DNA of 38,542 bases from an uncultured Thiodictyon sp. (GTDB taxonomy: Bacteria; Pseudomonadota; Gammaproteobacteria; Chromatiales; Chromatiaceae), in assembly GCF_903946935.1 (NCBI RefSeq), contig NZ_CAJAXH010000200.1, positions 1 to 38,542 of the forward strand, in the 5' to 3' direction. The position numbers and the translations under genes were made by a program. This document shows positions 7,781 to 15,151 of the stretch, in pieces. Numbering within the stretch: position 1 is the first letter of the stretch; each line of letters opens with the position of its first letter. Below the pieces are notes generated by a model. It was given only the letters and a program-made list of their open reading frames with translations, searched no databases and was not told where the DNA came from.

Positions 7781-9946
7781 ATGCCCAGTCTCGCCAGTCA
7801 AGCTACGCGTACACTTCGGGTGAATACCGCACTCGGCGAAGACGTGCTGTTTCTGCGCGACATGACTGGCACGGAGCGCTTGAGCGCCCCCTTCGAGTAC
7901 GAACTCGAGCTGATCGGCGAGCGGCTCGACATCGGCGCCGACACGCTCCTGGGTACCCCAGCGACAGTCTCCCTGCTGTTGCCCGCAAGCGGCGACCAGG
8001 ACCGCTATTTCAACGGCATCGTCAACCGCTTTGCGCACTGCGGGTTCGATGGCACCATCGCCCGCTATCGCGCCACCCTGGTGCCCTGGCTGTGGTTTCT
8101 GTCGCGGCGCGCCGACTGCCGGATCTTCCAGGACCAGACCGTCCCGGACATCGTGACCCAGATCTTCCGCGACCACGGTTTCACCGACTTTGAGCAGCGG
8201 CTCTCCGGCAGCTACCAACCATGGACTTACTGTGTCCAATACCGTGAGAGCGACCTGAACTTTGTCAGCCGGCTGCTCGAGCACGAGGGTATCTATTACT
8301 TCCACGAGCACACCGACGGCAAACACCTGCTGGTGCTCGCCGACAGCCGCAGCGCTCACTCGCCAGCGCCCGGCTACGAGACGGTGCCCTATTTTCTCCC
8401 GGGTCAGTCGGCGTTGCGCGATTTCGAGCGCATCGACGATTGGACCCTGGTCAATGCGGTGAGTTCGGGTGCTTTTGCCCACAGCGCCTACGACTTCACG
8501 GCCCCGCGCAAGGGCCTGCTCGCCCGCAGCAGTGCCCCGAAGTCACACGCGCTCGCTGGACTGGAGGTCTTCGACTACCAGGGCGATTACACCGAACGCT
8601 CCGCGGGTGAGGATTATGCCCGCATCCGGCTGGAGGAGGCGCAGGTCGGCTACGCCAGCGTCCAGGCCAAGGGCGACGCGCGGGGCCTTACGTGCGGCGG
8701 ACTCTTCACCCTGTCCGAGCACCCTCGCACGGACCAGAACCGCGAACACCTGATCGTCGGCGCGGACTATGTGCTGCAATCCGACACCTTCCGCTCCGCA
8801 GACGCGGCCGTGGCCCCGATCTTTCGCTGCACCCTGAGTGCAGTTGACGCCGCGCTCCCCTACCGGCCGCCGCGCCGCGCGCGCAAGCCGGTCGTCCAGG
8901 GTCCCCAAACCGCCGTGGTCGTCGGCAAGTCCGGCGAAGAGATCTGGACCGACAAGTACGGTCGGGTCAAGGTGCTGTTCCACTGGGACCGCTACGGCCA
9001 GGCGGACGAGAGTAGCTCCTGTTGGGTGCGGGTCGCCCAGGTCTGGGCCGGCAAGGGCTGGGGCGGCATGATGATCCCGCGGATCGGCCAGGAGGTGATC
9101 GTCGACTTCCTTGAAGGCGATCCGGATCAGCCGATCGTCACCGGCCGCGTTTACAACGGCGAATGTATGCCGCCCTATGACCTGCCCGGACAGGCCACCA
9201 TGACGAGCCTCAAGAGCAGTTCCAGCAAGGGCGGCGGCGGGTTCAATGAGATTCGTCTGGAGGATAAGAAGGGTTCGGAGCAGTTGTTCATCCACGCCGA
9301 GATGAACCAGGACCTGCGGGTAAAGAACGATTCATTTGAGTGGATCGGCAATGAGCGTCACCTGATCGTGACCACGGATCAGCTCGAGCAGGTCGAGGGC
9401 GACAAGCATCTGAGCGTCACCGGCGACCAGAACGAAAAGGTGGACGGCACAGTTTCGCTGAAGGCCGGCATGAATCTCCAACAGAAGGTCGGCACGAAGT
9501 ATGGGTTGGACGCCGGCCAGGAGGTCCACCTCAAGGGCGGGATGAACGTGGTCATCGAGGCCGGCATGAGCGTGACGCTCAAGGCCGGCGGCGGATTCAT
9601 CGTGGTGGGACCGGCTGGCGTCACCATTTCCGGGACCCCGGTGTTGATCAATAGCGGCGGTTCGGCCGGCTCCGGCTCCGGCTGCTCCCCGGATGCACCC
9701 AAGGCGCCCAAGGAGGCGGCCAACGCCGACCCGGGGCAGGTCTCAGACGCCGCCGCGGGCACCCCGCCGACCATGACGCCCGCATCGCTGGCGCAGGTCA
9801 AGGGGGTGGTCTTTGTTCCGCCTGAGTCCCAGACGCAGGACCAGGCGCAGGCCGCGGCCCTCGCCGCCGCCGCCGAGAACGGGACCCCATTCTGCGCCAA
9901 GTGCGAAGCGGCGCGCCTCGCCCAAGCGAACCAGTCCGCGACCTGA
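7781..9946 (+). CDS. vgrG: T6SS spike protein VgrG with C-terminal extension
   Basis: The 721-residue protein forms the trimeric spike that tips the T6SS Hcp tube and carries effectors. Residues 1 to about 370 are the gp27-like base (RVNTALGEDVLFLRDMTG, then FVSRLLEHEGIYYFHEHTDG). The gp5 OB fold follows at about 385-460 (EEIWTDKYGRVKVLFHWDR, GMMIPRIGQEVIVDFLEGDP). A triple-stranded beta-helix with repeated KHLSVTGDQNEKV-like units spans about 515-625. The last 90 residues are Ala/Pro/Gly-rich and end near FCAKCEAARLAQ, a short CxxC tail. It heads a same-strand gene run with adaptor, PAAR-like and effector genes. No tss structural genes are in the window, so this is an orphan vgrG island served by a T6SS elsewhere. 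Confidence 0.95.
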   Translation: MPSLASQATRTLRVNTALGEDVLFLRDMTGTERLSAPFEYELELIGERLDIGADTLLGTPATVSLLLPASGDQDRYFNGIVNRFAHCGFDGTIARYRATLVPWLWFLSRRADCRIFQDQTVPDIVTQIFRDHGFTDFEQRLSGSYQPWTYCVQYRESDLNFVSRLLEHEGIYYFHEHTDGKHLLVLADSRSAHSPAPGYETVPYFLPGQSALRDFERIDDWTLVNAVSSGAFAHSAYDFTAPRKGLLARSSAPKSHALAGLEVFDYQGDYTERSAGEDYARIRLEEAQVGYASVQAKGDARGLTCGGLFTLSEHPRTDQNREHLIVGADYVLQSDTFRSADAAVAPIFRCTLSAVDAALPYRPPRRARKPVVQGPQTAVVVGKSGEEIWTDKYGRVKVLFHWDRYGQADESSSCWVRVAQVWAGKGWGGMMIPRIGQEVIVDFLEGDPDQPIVTGRVYNGECMPPYDLPGQATMTSLKSSSSKGGGGFNEIRLEDKKGSEQLFIHAEMNQDLRVKNDSFEWIGNERHLIVTTDQLEQVEGDKHLSVTGDQNEKVDGTVSLKAGMNLQQKVGTKYGLDAGQEVHLKGGMNVVIEAGMSVTLKAGGGFIVVGPAGVTISGTPVLINSGGSAGSGSGCSPDAPKAPKEAANADPGQVSDAAAGTPPTMTPASLAQVKGVVFVPPESQTQDQAQAAALAAAAENGTPFCAKCEAARLAQANQSAT

Positions 9947-9981
9947 AGGCACGCTGCCAGTCAGCCCAACGGAGCCCGAAC

Positions 9982-10530
9982 GTGATCGACCAGACCCAAG
10001 TGCAGGCCTTCCAACAGCGCCTGGCCAGCGCACCGGAGCAGCTCTATGCCCTGCTTGACGGCGCACTCATCCCCAATCTGTTGGCGCTCTTGTCCGAGCA
10101 CCAGTTGACCCACATCTGTTTATTGCCCGGGGAGCTGGAGCCGGAGCTGGCGATGGCTGCCCCCTATCTGGTTCAATTGCCGGCCACCGCCGCCTTCACC
10201 GCGTTATTCCTTATGCAGGGCGTGGGTCGGCATTGGGGTGTTCTCGCCGCCTCGCGCGCCGATTTCCGGAAATTACGCATGCATTTTCGCAAATTCCTGT
10301 CAGTCTGGGGTCCCGACGGCGCGCCACTGTATTTCCGTTATTACGATCCCCGGGTCCTGCGCACCTATCTGCCGACCTGCAACGCCGACGAGTTGAAGGC
10401 CCTGTTCGGCCCAGTGACCGCCTACTACGCGGAGGGCGCGCAGCCCGCTACACTCGTGCGCTTTACGGTCGCCGACACCGGGCTCGGCCAGCAGCCATTG
10501 AGCCTCGCGCGGCCTGGCCCCGCGGCTTAG
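9982..10530 (+). CDS. DUF4123 effector adaptor/chaperone
   Basis: The 182-residue protein shows the DUF4123 pattern: THICLLPGELEPEL early, AAPYLVQLP, GRHWGVLAAS, and the core LRMHFRKFLSVWGPDG followed by LYFRYYDPRVLRTYL. DUF4123 proteins (Tap/Tec) bind a specific effector and load it on VgrG; they are not secreted themselves. I prefer the GTG at 9,982, which has GGAG seven bases upstream, over the in-frame ATG at 9,901 inside vgrG, which would add 27 non-conserved residues. It lies 35 bp after vgrG and 9 bp before the PAAR-like gene, so the three are almost certainly one operon. The likely client is the metalloprotease encoded at 11,817. DUF identification is confident; the client is inferred from position. 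Confidence 0.85.
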   Translation: MIDQTQVQAFQQRLASAPEQLYALLDGALIPNLLALLSEHQLTHICLLPGELEPELAMAAPYLVQLPATAAFTALFLMQGVGRHWGVLAASRADFRKLRMHFRKFLSVWGPDGAPLYFRYYDPRVLRTYLPTCNADELKALFGPVTAYYAEGAQPATLVRFTVADTGLGQQPLSLARPGPAA

Positions 10531-10539
10531 GAGTTACCC

Positions 10540-10929
10540 ATGCCCATGCACGTCTGCTCGGGTGCCACGCTGCAATGCAGCTTCGGCGTGGCGCCAAGTT
10601 CATTGGTGGTGCTGCCGAAGAATCAGATGATGACCGGCAATATGCCGGCGGCCAACATCATGGACAATGTACCCATGCTGAACATCATGCCATTCGGCAT
10701 GTGTACCAGCCTGGCCAATCCGACCGTGGCCGCCGCGACCTCCGCCGCCATGGGGGTGCTGACCCCCATGCCATGCGTCCCCATGACCACGGCCCCCTGG
10801 GCGCCCGGTGCAGCGACGGTCATACTCGGCAACATGCCGGCCCTGGACGACGTGTCCAAGCTCATCTGCAATTGGGCGGGGGTCATCTCAGTCATCGTGC
10901 CGGGGCAGTTCACGGAGCAGATCCCATGA
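10540..10929 (+). CDS. DUF4280 PAAR-like spike-tip protein
   Basis: A 129-residue protein beginning MHVCSGATLQCSFGVAPSSL, the hallmark of DUF4280. Conserved cysteines (C6, C13, and others in FGMCTSL, MPCVPM and ICNW) and repeated Pro/Met/Asn turns (NQMMTGNMPAANIMDN, ILGNMPALDDVSKLIC) fit a small beta-rich cone that sharpens the VgrG tip, as PAAR proteins do. The N-terminal V-C-S-G-A and the terminal GQFTEQIP are typical. It follows the DUF4123 gene by 9 bp with a GGAG-like site and precedes the unknown gene at 11,024. Role as tip or effector carrier follows from the family; nothing is fused to it here, so the effector must be bound separately. Confidence 0.85.
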   Translation: MPMHVCSGATLQCSFGVAPSSLVVLPKNQMMTGNMPAANIMDNVPMLNIMPFGMCTSLANPTVAAATSAAMGVLTPMPCVPMTTAPWAPGAATVILGNMPALDDVSKLICNWAGVISVIVPGQFTEQIP

Positions 10930-11023
10930 TCGGCGGCGACCGGGTTGGCGCCGCGCAGGGGCGGTTTGCGCGCATTGCACCAGTGGCGGCGGCCAGCGCG
11001 GGATTACGGCGGGAACAGCGGCG

Positions 11024-11815
11024 ATGCTGATCATACGCAAAGAGCAGATGGAGTGCTTCGCACGCTATGAATTGGAAGGCTACCAGGCCCGCCTGCAAAT
11101 GCACCTGCAAGCGTTTTTCCCGCTGCCGACCGGACTCGCCGGCGATGCGGCCATCACGGCCTTCGTTGGCGGCGCGATTGAGCAGGCGCGAGGCTATGGC
11201 TTCGACACCGTGGCCACGGTGCAGTCATTTGCCGATCACACCATCCTGCTGGGCTGGGATTTCTGCCGCAACCCGCTCTATTCAGCACTGACGACAACCC
11301 TGTTCGATCCGGACATTGCTAGCGCCATTCAGCGCCACGACCTGCTTTACGAGCGCGCCTGGACCTATCTCGACGCCACGCGTGGGCCCGACGCCGGCAA
11401 CCTCCTGCAGGCGACCGCCAGACTCAATGCCTGGTTGGCCATACCGAATAAGCGGGCACCGACCTCGCTCTCCGACCTGCTGGAGATTCTTGCCCTGATC
11501 TATCCGCAGAAGCACGCGGCACATGACACCGAGACGCTGTCAGCGTTTTGCCGCGAGGCGGTTCACCGCGCTCGCGCGGACGGCTTTCAGGAGCCCGTCG
11601 CGCAAACGATCTATGCCAGCGCCGCCTTCCTGAGCGGTCTGGGTTTTTTCCATGATCCGCTCATCCGCGGTGCGGTGGCCGATCACCTCGCCGAACTGGC
11701 CGCGGAGACCCGCGCCGCCGGCCGTACCGCGATCCTGGCGGCGGCCGCGACGGCCTATGCCGAAAAGGTCATCGCGCAGGTGCGTGCCGCGACGGCCCTT
11801 GACTCGGAGTCGTGA
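11024..11815 (+). CDS. Unknown T6SS-island protein (IRKEQM family)
   Basis: The 263-residue product starts MLIIRKEQMECFARYELEGY and has no signal peptide. It is mostly helical in appearance: a first unit with HLQAFFPLP, a middle unit YALLYERAWTYLD-like, and a C-terminal Ala-rich helix pair (ELAAETRAAGRTAILAAAA). Proteins with a similar IRxxQM opening are often found beside VgrG, DUF4123 and PAAR-like genes, but I know no assigned function. The start at 11,024 was chosen because the frame upstream (to 10,808) overlaps the PAAR-like gene and is a shadow. The stop is one base from the next start (TGAGATG), so it is translationally linked to the metalloprotease gene. It could be a second adaptor, a chaperone or an immunity protein. 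Confidence 0.7.
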   Translation: MLIIRKEQMECFARYELEGYQARLQMHLQAFFPLPTGLAGDAAITAFVGGAIEQARGYGFDTVATVQSFADHTILLGWDFCRNPLYSALTTTLFDPDIASAIQRHDLLYERAWTYLDATRGPDAGNLLQATARLNAWLAIPNKRAPTSLSDLLEILALIYPQKHAAHDTETLSAFCREAVHRARADGFQEPVAQTIYASAAFLSGLGFFHDPLIRGAVADHLAELAAETRAAGRTAILAAAATAYAEKVIAQVRAATALDSES

Positions 11816-11816
11816 G

Positions 11817-13286
11817 ATGGGATGGTGCTCTAAACCGGATAAGGCCTCGGACGTTGCCAAGCAATCGGGGGGCGACAAGCCGGTCGATGACCCGAAGCAA
11901 CCCTGCCCGCTGGCCGATGCCAATATCGTTTCAATCGCCTGGCTCGACGGTGGCGACAGCATCGAGACGGCCGCCGCGACGCAATGGGTGAATCTCCCTC
12001 AGGAGGACGCTTGGGTCGACGGCACCGAGGTCAAGAACAAGGACCGGTTGGGGATGACGCCGCGGCTCAAGGTCAAATTCGATAAACCGGGCGCTCATTC
12101 CTTCAAGGCAAAATTGCTGGCCCCGACCGGCACCGCCGCCTACACCGACACCGAGCAGGGCCGTAATGGCAATTTCAAGTATACGGAGGACGAGAAAAGC
12201 TACACGACCGAGCCGGACGGCACCAAGATCATTGCCGGTCAGTTCCAGTTGGTAGCCGGCGGCGGTTATAAATTCAAGGCCGAGGCCAAGGACAGCAAGG
12301 GCAAGAAGGTGCAGACCGGCGAGCTCACCACCAAACGCCTCTTCTATTATGTGGAGGCCAAGATGAGCGGCCTCAGCTCGGTCCTGTCATCCACCGCTGT
12401 GGTCGATAGCGAATTTGACAAACATCACCTGGTCCTGAAAGAGTTGACGGCCCTGTCGATCACGCACCAGGAAAATATCGGAGACGGCACGGACAGCGGC
12501 ACCCTCTCCGGCAACGTCGACACGGCCATTGACGGCGCGGCGGCGACCAAGGCCAAGAAGCCATACCTGCTGGCCGTCGTCTATACCGATCATTTGGCGG
12601 TGAAAAACGCCAATGTTGCAATCAGCAAGCAGCCGGTCGACGTGGGGCCGGGCAAGCCCAACGTCGTCATCCCGGTGGTGTCGCGCGGGCTGTTGGCGCC
12701 GAACACGGTCGATACCAGATATCTGTGGCACGACATCGTCACCGGTGAGGGCTGGTTGGTCGAGGCCAAGTTTTATCCGAATGCCGGGGGGGAGACGGTT
12801 ATTCCTGCCGATAAAGTGAGCTACAATGGCAGTGGAAATTATTGGAACGAGGTGGAAGTGGATGTCACCGCACTGGCGGCTGGCCAGGGTAAGGTCGAGG
12901 TCAAGGTCAACGTGGTCGACCGGATGCGGGCCGGTTTGGCGCTGGGTGGCGCCAACCAGGTCTGTGTCTGTACGCGCGCCTGGTGGGCGAATAAAAACGA
13001 CACCAGTCAGGAGTGCGTGATCATCCACGAGGTAGGGCACAAGGTCGGCATGGTTGCCGAGGGTGCCGGCAATCGACCCGATGCGGTGGCGACACACTAT
13101 TCCGGCAAGGGCCATGCCGGAGACCATTGCTACAAAGGCTGTCCGGCCGGTGAAACGAGTTATAACACGACGAGTAACACGAACGCGTCACAGTGCGTCA
13201 TGTTCGGCACGAGCAATAGCAAGAGCGCGTTTTGCTCGAACTGTGAAAAGGCAGTCAAGAAGCTGGATATCAATGCCGGTTGGTAA
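11817..13286 (+). CDS. Zinc metalloprotease, candidate T6SS effector
   Basis: A 489-residue protein without a signal peptide. Residues 1-390 look like beta-sandwich modules (repeated KVKFDKPGAHSFKAKLL, QFQLVAGGGYKFKAEAKD, NEVEVDVTALAAGQGKVEV). The C-terminal domain holds the zincin motif IIHEVGHKVGM with H404, E405 and H408, followed by several histidines (427, 433, 437) that could give the third ligand, and a cysteine-rich end (HCYKGCPAG, QCVMFG, FCSNCEKAVKKL). The frame is open from 11,652, but the ATG at 11,817 directly follows the previous stop. Place in a VgrG-DUF4123-PAAR operon and lack of export signal point to a cargo effector cutting proteins in a target cell; this is inference. The HExxH match is plain; the peptidase family is not clear to me. 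Confidence 0.8.
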   Translation: MGWCSKPDKASDVAKQSGGDKPVDDPKQPCPLADANIVSIAWLDGGDSIETAAATQWVNLPQEDAWVDGTEVKNKDRLGMTPRLKVKFDKPGAHSFKAKLLAPTGTAAYTDTEQGRNGNFKYTEDEKSYTTEPDGTKIIAGQFQLVAGGGYKFKAEAKDSKGKKVQTGELTTKRLFYYVEAKMSGLSSVLSSTAVVDSEFDKHHLVLKELTALSITHQENIGDGTDSGTLSGNVDTAIDGAAATKAKKPYLLAVVYTDHLAVKNANVAISKQPVDVGPGKPNVVIPVVSRGLLAPNTVDTRYLWHDIVTGEGWLVEAKFYPNAGGETVIPADKVSYNGSGNYWNEVEVDVTALAAGQGKVEVKVNVVDRMRAGLALGGANQVCVCTRAWWANKNDTSQECVIIHEVGHKVGMVAEGAGNRPDAVATHYSGKGHAGDHCYKGCPAGETSYNTTSNTNASQCVMFGTSNSKSAFCSNCEKAVKKLDINAGW

Positions 13287-13310
13287 CAACAACGATGCGG
13301 AGGGCCGCTG

Positions 13311-13787
13311 ATGGACTATGTACCGCAGTATTTCCAAGAGGTGGCGTTGGGCACCTACGAGCAAACGCAATGCTCGCCCGCCGCGCCCTCGCCCCAGTGG
13401 AGCGGGGTGGCGATCGTGGCGCCCGAGCGCATTCAGCCCCGCGCGCGGGAGGCGGCGATCGTTCCGGTCTGCGGCTATTTCGTCGTGGCGGTACTCGCGG
13501 CGATGGATGGTCCGCCCCTCACCGTTCATGTCCGCCGGGTGAACAGTAAGGAGGTGTTATCTGGAGAGATCGCTGAGGAAGGCGCAAATGAGCCGGTCGA
13601 CCCGCCACCCCCGGAGGCCCCACGCCCCAGTCGCGAGTCATTCGCGGGGGTCACGGTGGACGGCTACTTCAACATCGACGCCCAACGCTATCTGCCTGCG
13701 CGATTGACGCCCGGCACCTATGAAATCGCGACCACCTATGCCGGGGCCAAGTCGAATGTCGTCCAAGTCACCATCTCCGCTCCCTAA
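13311..13787 (+). CDS. Unknown small protein after the metalloprotease; immunity or accessory candidate
   Basis: The 158-residue product begins MDYVPQYFQEVALGTYEQTQ and contains AIVPVCGYFVVAVLAAMDG, PLTVHVRRVNSKEV, a proline-rich stretch (PVDPPPPEAPRPSRES) and ends in an Ig-like beta pattern (YEIATTYAGAKSNVVQVTI). There is no signal peptide or clear membrane helix. It starts 24 bp after the effector stop and ends 18 bp before the methyltransferase start, so it belongs to the operon. The place just after a toxic effector is where an immunity gene is expected, but a cytoplasmic protein of this kind would protect only against a cytoplasmic protease. I do not recognise a family with known function. 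Confidence 0.7.
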   Translation: MDYVPQYFQEVALGTYEQTQCSPAAPSPQWSGVAIVAPERIQPRAREAAIVPVCGYFVVAVLAAMDGPPLTVHVRRVNSKEVLSGEIAEEGANEPVDPPPPEAPRPSRESFAGVTVDGYFNIDAQRYLPARLTPGTYEIATTYAGAKSNVVQVTISAP

Positions 13788-13805
13788 TCGCCTGAGGCCT
13801 GCGCT

Positions 13806-15146
13806 ATGATGGCTGTCACTCCCGATCCCCAGCGGGACCTGCCCCCGTCACTGTCGATTGACGAGGCGATGGAGCTTGCGACCTCCCTGCACGGTGCCGG
13901 CCATCATGCGGATGCCTTCGCGGTCTATCGCCGGGTGCTCGCCCTGGTGCCCGAGCACCCGGATGCGCTGCACTTTATGGGCGTCCTGGCGCACCAAGAG
14001 GGCCACGACGAGGACGCCTTGCGGCTCATGGCGCATTCGCTCGAGCTGGTCCCGAACCATGCCGGATACCGCACCAACCTGGGTAATCTACTGCTCGACT
14101 GCGAGCGCTTCGAGGATGCGGAGCAGCAATATCGGCAGGCCCTTGCGCTCGACTCCCAGCGCCCGGATGCGCTGCATAACTATGCGGTACTCTGCAAGGC
14201 ACTGAGCCGGTTCGCCGATGCGGAGCGCTGTCTGTTGAGCGCAATTGAGCTGGCGCCGGACTTCGCCCAGGCCAGAAACACCCTGGCGGGTCTTTATATC
14301 AAGCTGGGACGGATCGAGGAGTCGGTACAGCAGGCCTGCGCGGCATTGGTGTGCGAGCCCAAGAACCCCCATACCCGCGAGATGCTAGGCATGGCCCAGT
14401 GTCTGCTGGGGCACCCCGAGGAGGCCGCCCGGATCTATCGCGAGTGGCTGGCCGAGGAGCCCGATCATCCCAAGGCGCTGCACTATCTGGCGGCCTGTAC
14501 CGGCCAAGGTATTCCGGTGCGGGCCTCCGATGCCTATGTGCAGTGTACCTTCGACCAGTTTGCCACTAGCTTCGACTCCCGACTGGCCCTGTTGGAATAC
14601 CGCGCACCGACCCTGGTGGGCGAGGCGGTCGCGGGCTGCCTGGGGACCCCGGCTGCGACGCTTACGGTGTTGGACGTCGGCTGCGGGACCGGGCTGTGCG
14701 CCGCGCCGCTCAAGCCGTTCGCCCGCACCCTCACGGGGGTGGACCTCTCCCAGGGGATGCTGGATAAGGCGCGCGGGCGTGGGCTCTATGACGACTTGCA
14801 GCAGGCGGAACTCTGCGCCTACATGCAGCAGCAGCCGGGTCGCTATGACCTCATCGTCTCGGCGGACACCCTGGTCTATTTCGGCGTCCTGGAGGAGGCG
14901 CTGGGGAGCGCCGCCGGGGCCCTGCGTTCGGGCGGCCATTTGTGTTTCACCGTAGAGGCGCTCGCCGCCGGCGAGACGGATCGGTACCGCTTGCAGCATC
15001 ATGGCCGTTACGCCCACTCCCGGGACTATCTGGCGGAGTTGTTGAGTCAGGTGGGCCTGGCCGTGCGACGACTGGAGTCGGTGGTCCTGCGCAGCGATGC
15101 CGGGCGGCCGGTCGCCGGCTGGCTGGTACTGGCCCACAAATCGTGA
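13806..15146 (+). CDS. TPR-repeat SAM-dependent methyltransferase
   Basis: The 446-residue protein has an N-terminal TPR array covering about residues 15-240 (repeats such as AFAVYRRVLALVPEHPDALHF, AEQQYRQALALDSQRPDALH and AERCLLSAIELAPDFAQARN) and a class I methyltransferase domain at about 285-445. Motif I reads VLDVGCGTGLCAAPL, with an acidic GVDLS at the end of strand two, then YDLIVSADTLVYFG and LRSGGHLCFTVEAL. It should bind a partner through the TPRs and methylate it or a small molecule; the target is unknown. An alternative start three bases later (ATGATG) is equally possible. It follows the unknown gene by 18 bp and its stop overlaps a possible GTG start of the vWA gene. Similar TPR-methyltransferases occur widely, so a specific T6SS role is only suggested by the operon. 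Confidence 0.85.
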   Translation: MMAVTPDPQRDLPPSLSIDEAMELATSLHGAGHHADAFAVYRRVLALVPEHPDALHFMGVLAHQEGHDEDALRLMAHSLELVPNHAGYRTNLGNLLLDCERFEDAEQQYRQALALDSQRPDALHNYAVLCKALSRFADAERCLLSAIELAPDFAQARNTLAGLYIKLGRIEESVQQACAALVCEPKNPHTREMLGMAQCLLGHPEEAARIYREWLAEEPDHPKALHYLAACTGQGIPVRASDAYVQCTFDQFATSFDSRLALLEYRAPTLVGEAVAGCLGTPAATLTVLDVGCGTGLCAAPLKPFARTLTGVDLSQGMLDKARGRGLYDDLQQAELCAYMQQQPGRYDLIVSADTLVYFGVLEEALGSAAGALRSGGHLCFTVEALAAGETDRYRLQHHGRYAHSRDYLAELLSQVGLAVRRLESVVLRSDAGRPVAGWLVLAHKS

Positions 15147-15151
15147 AGATC

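Noticed and set aside
10808-11023. Upstream extension of the unknown IRKEQM protein
   Set aside because: This part overlaps the DUF4280 gene in another frame and its Ser/Arg-rich translation looks like a shadow.
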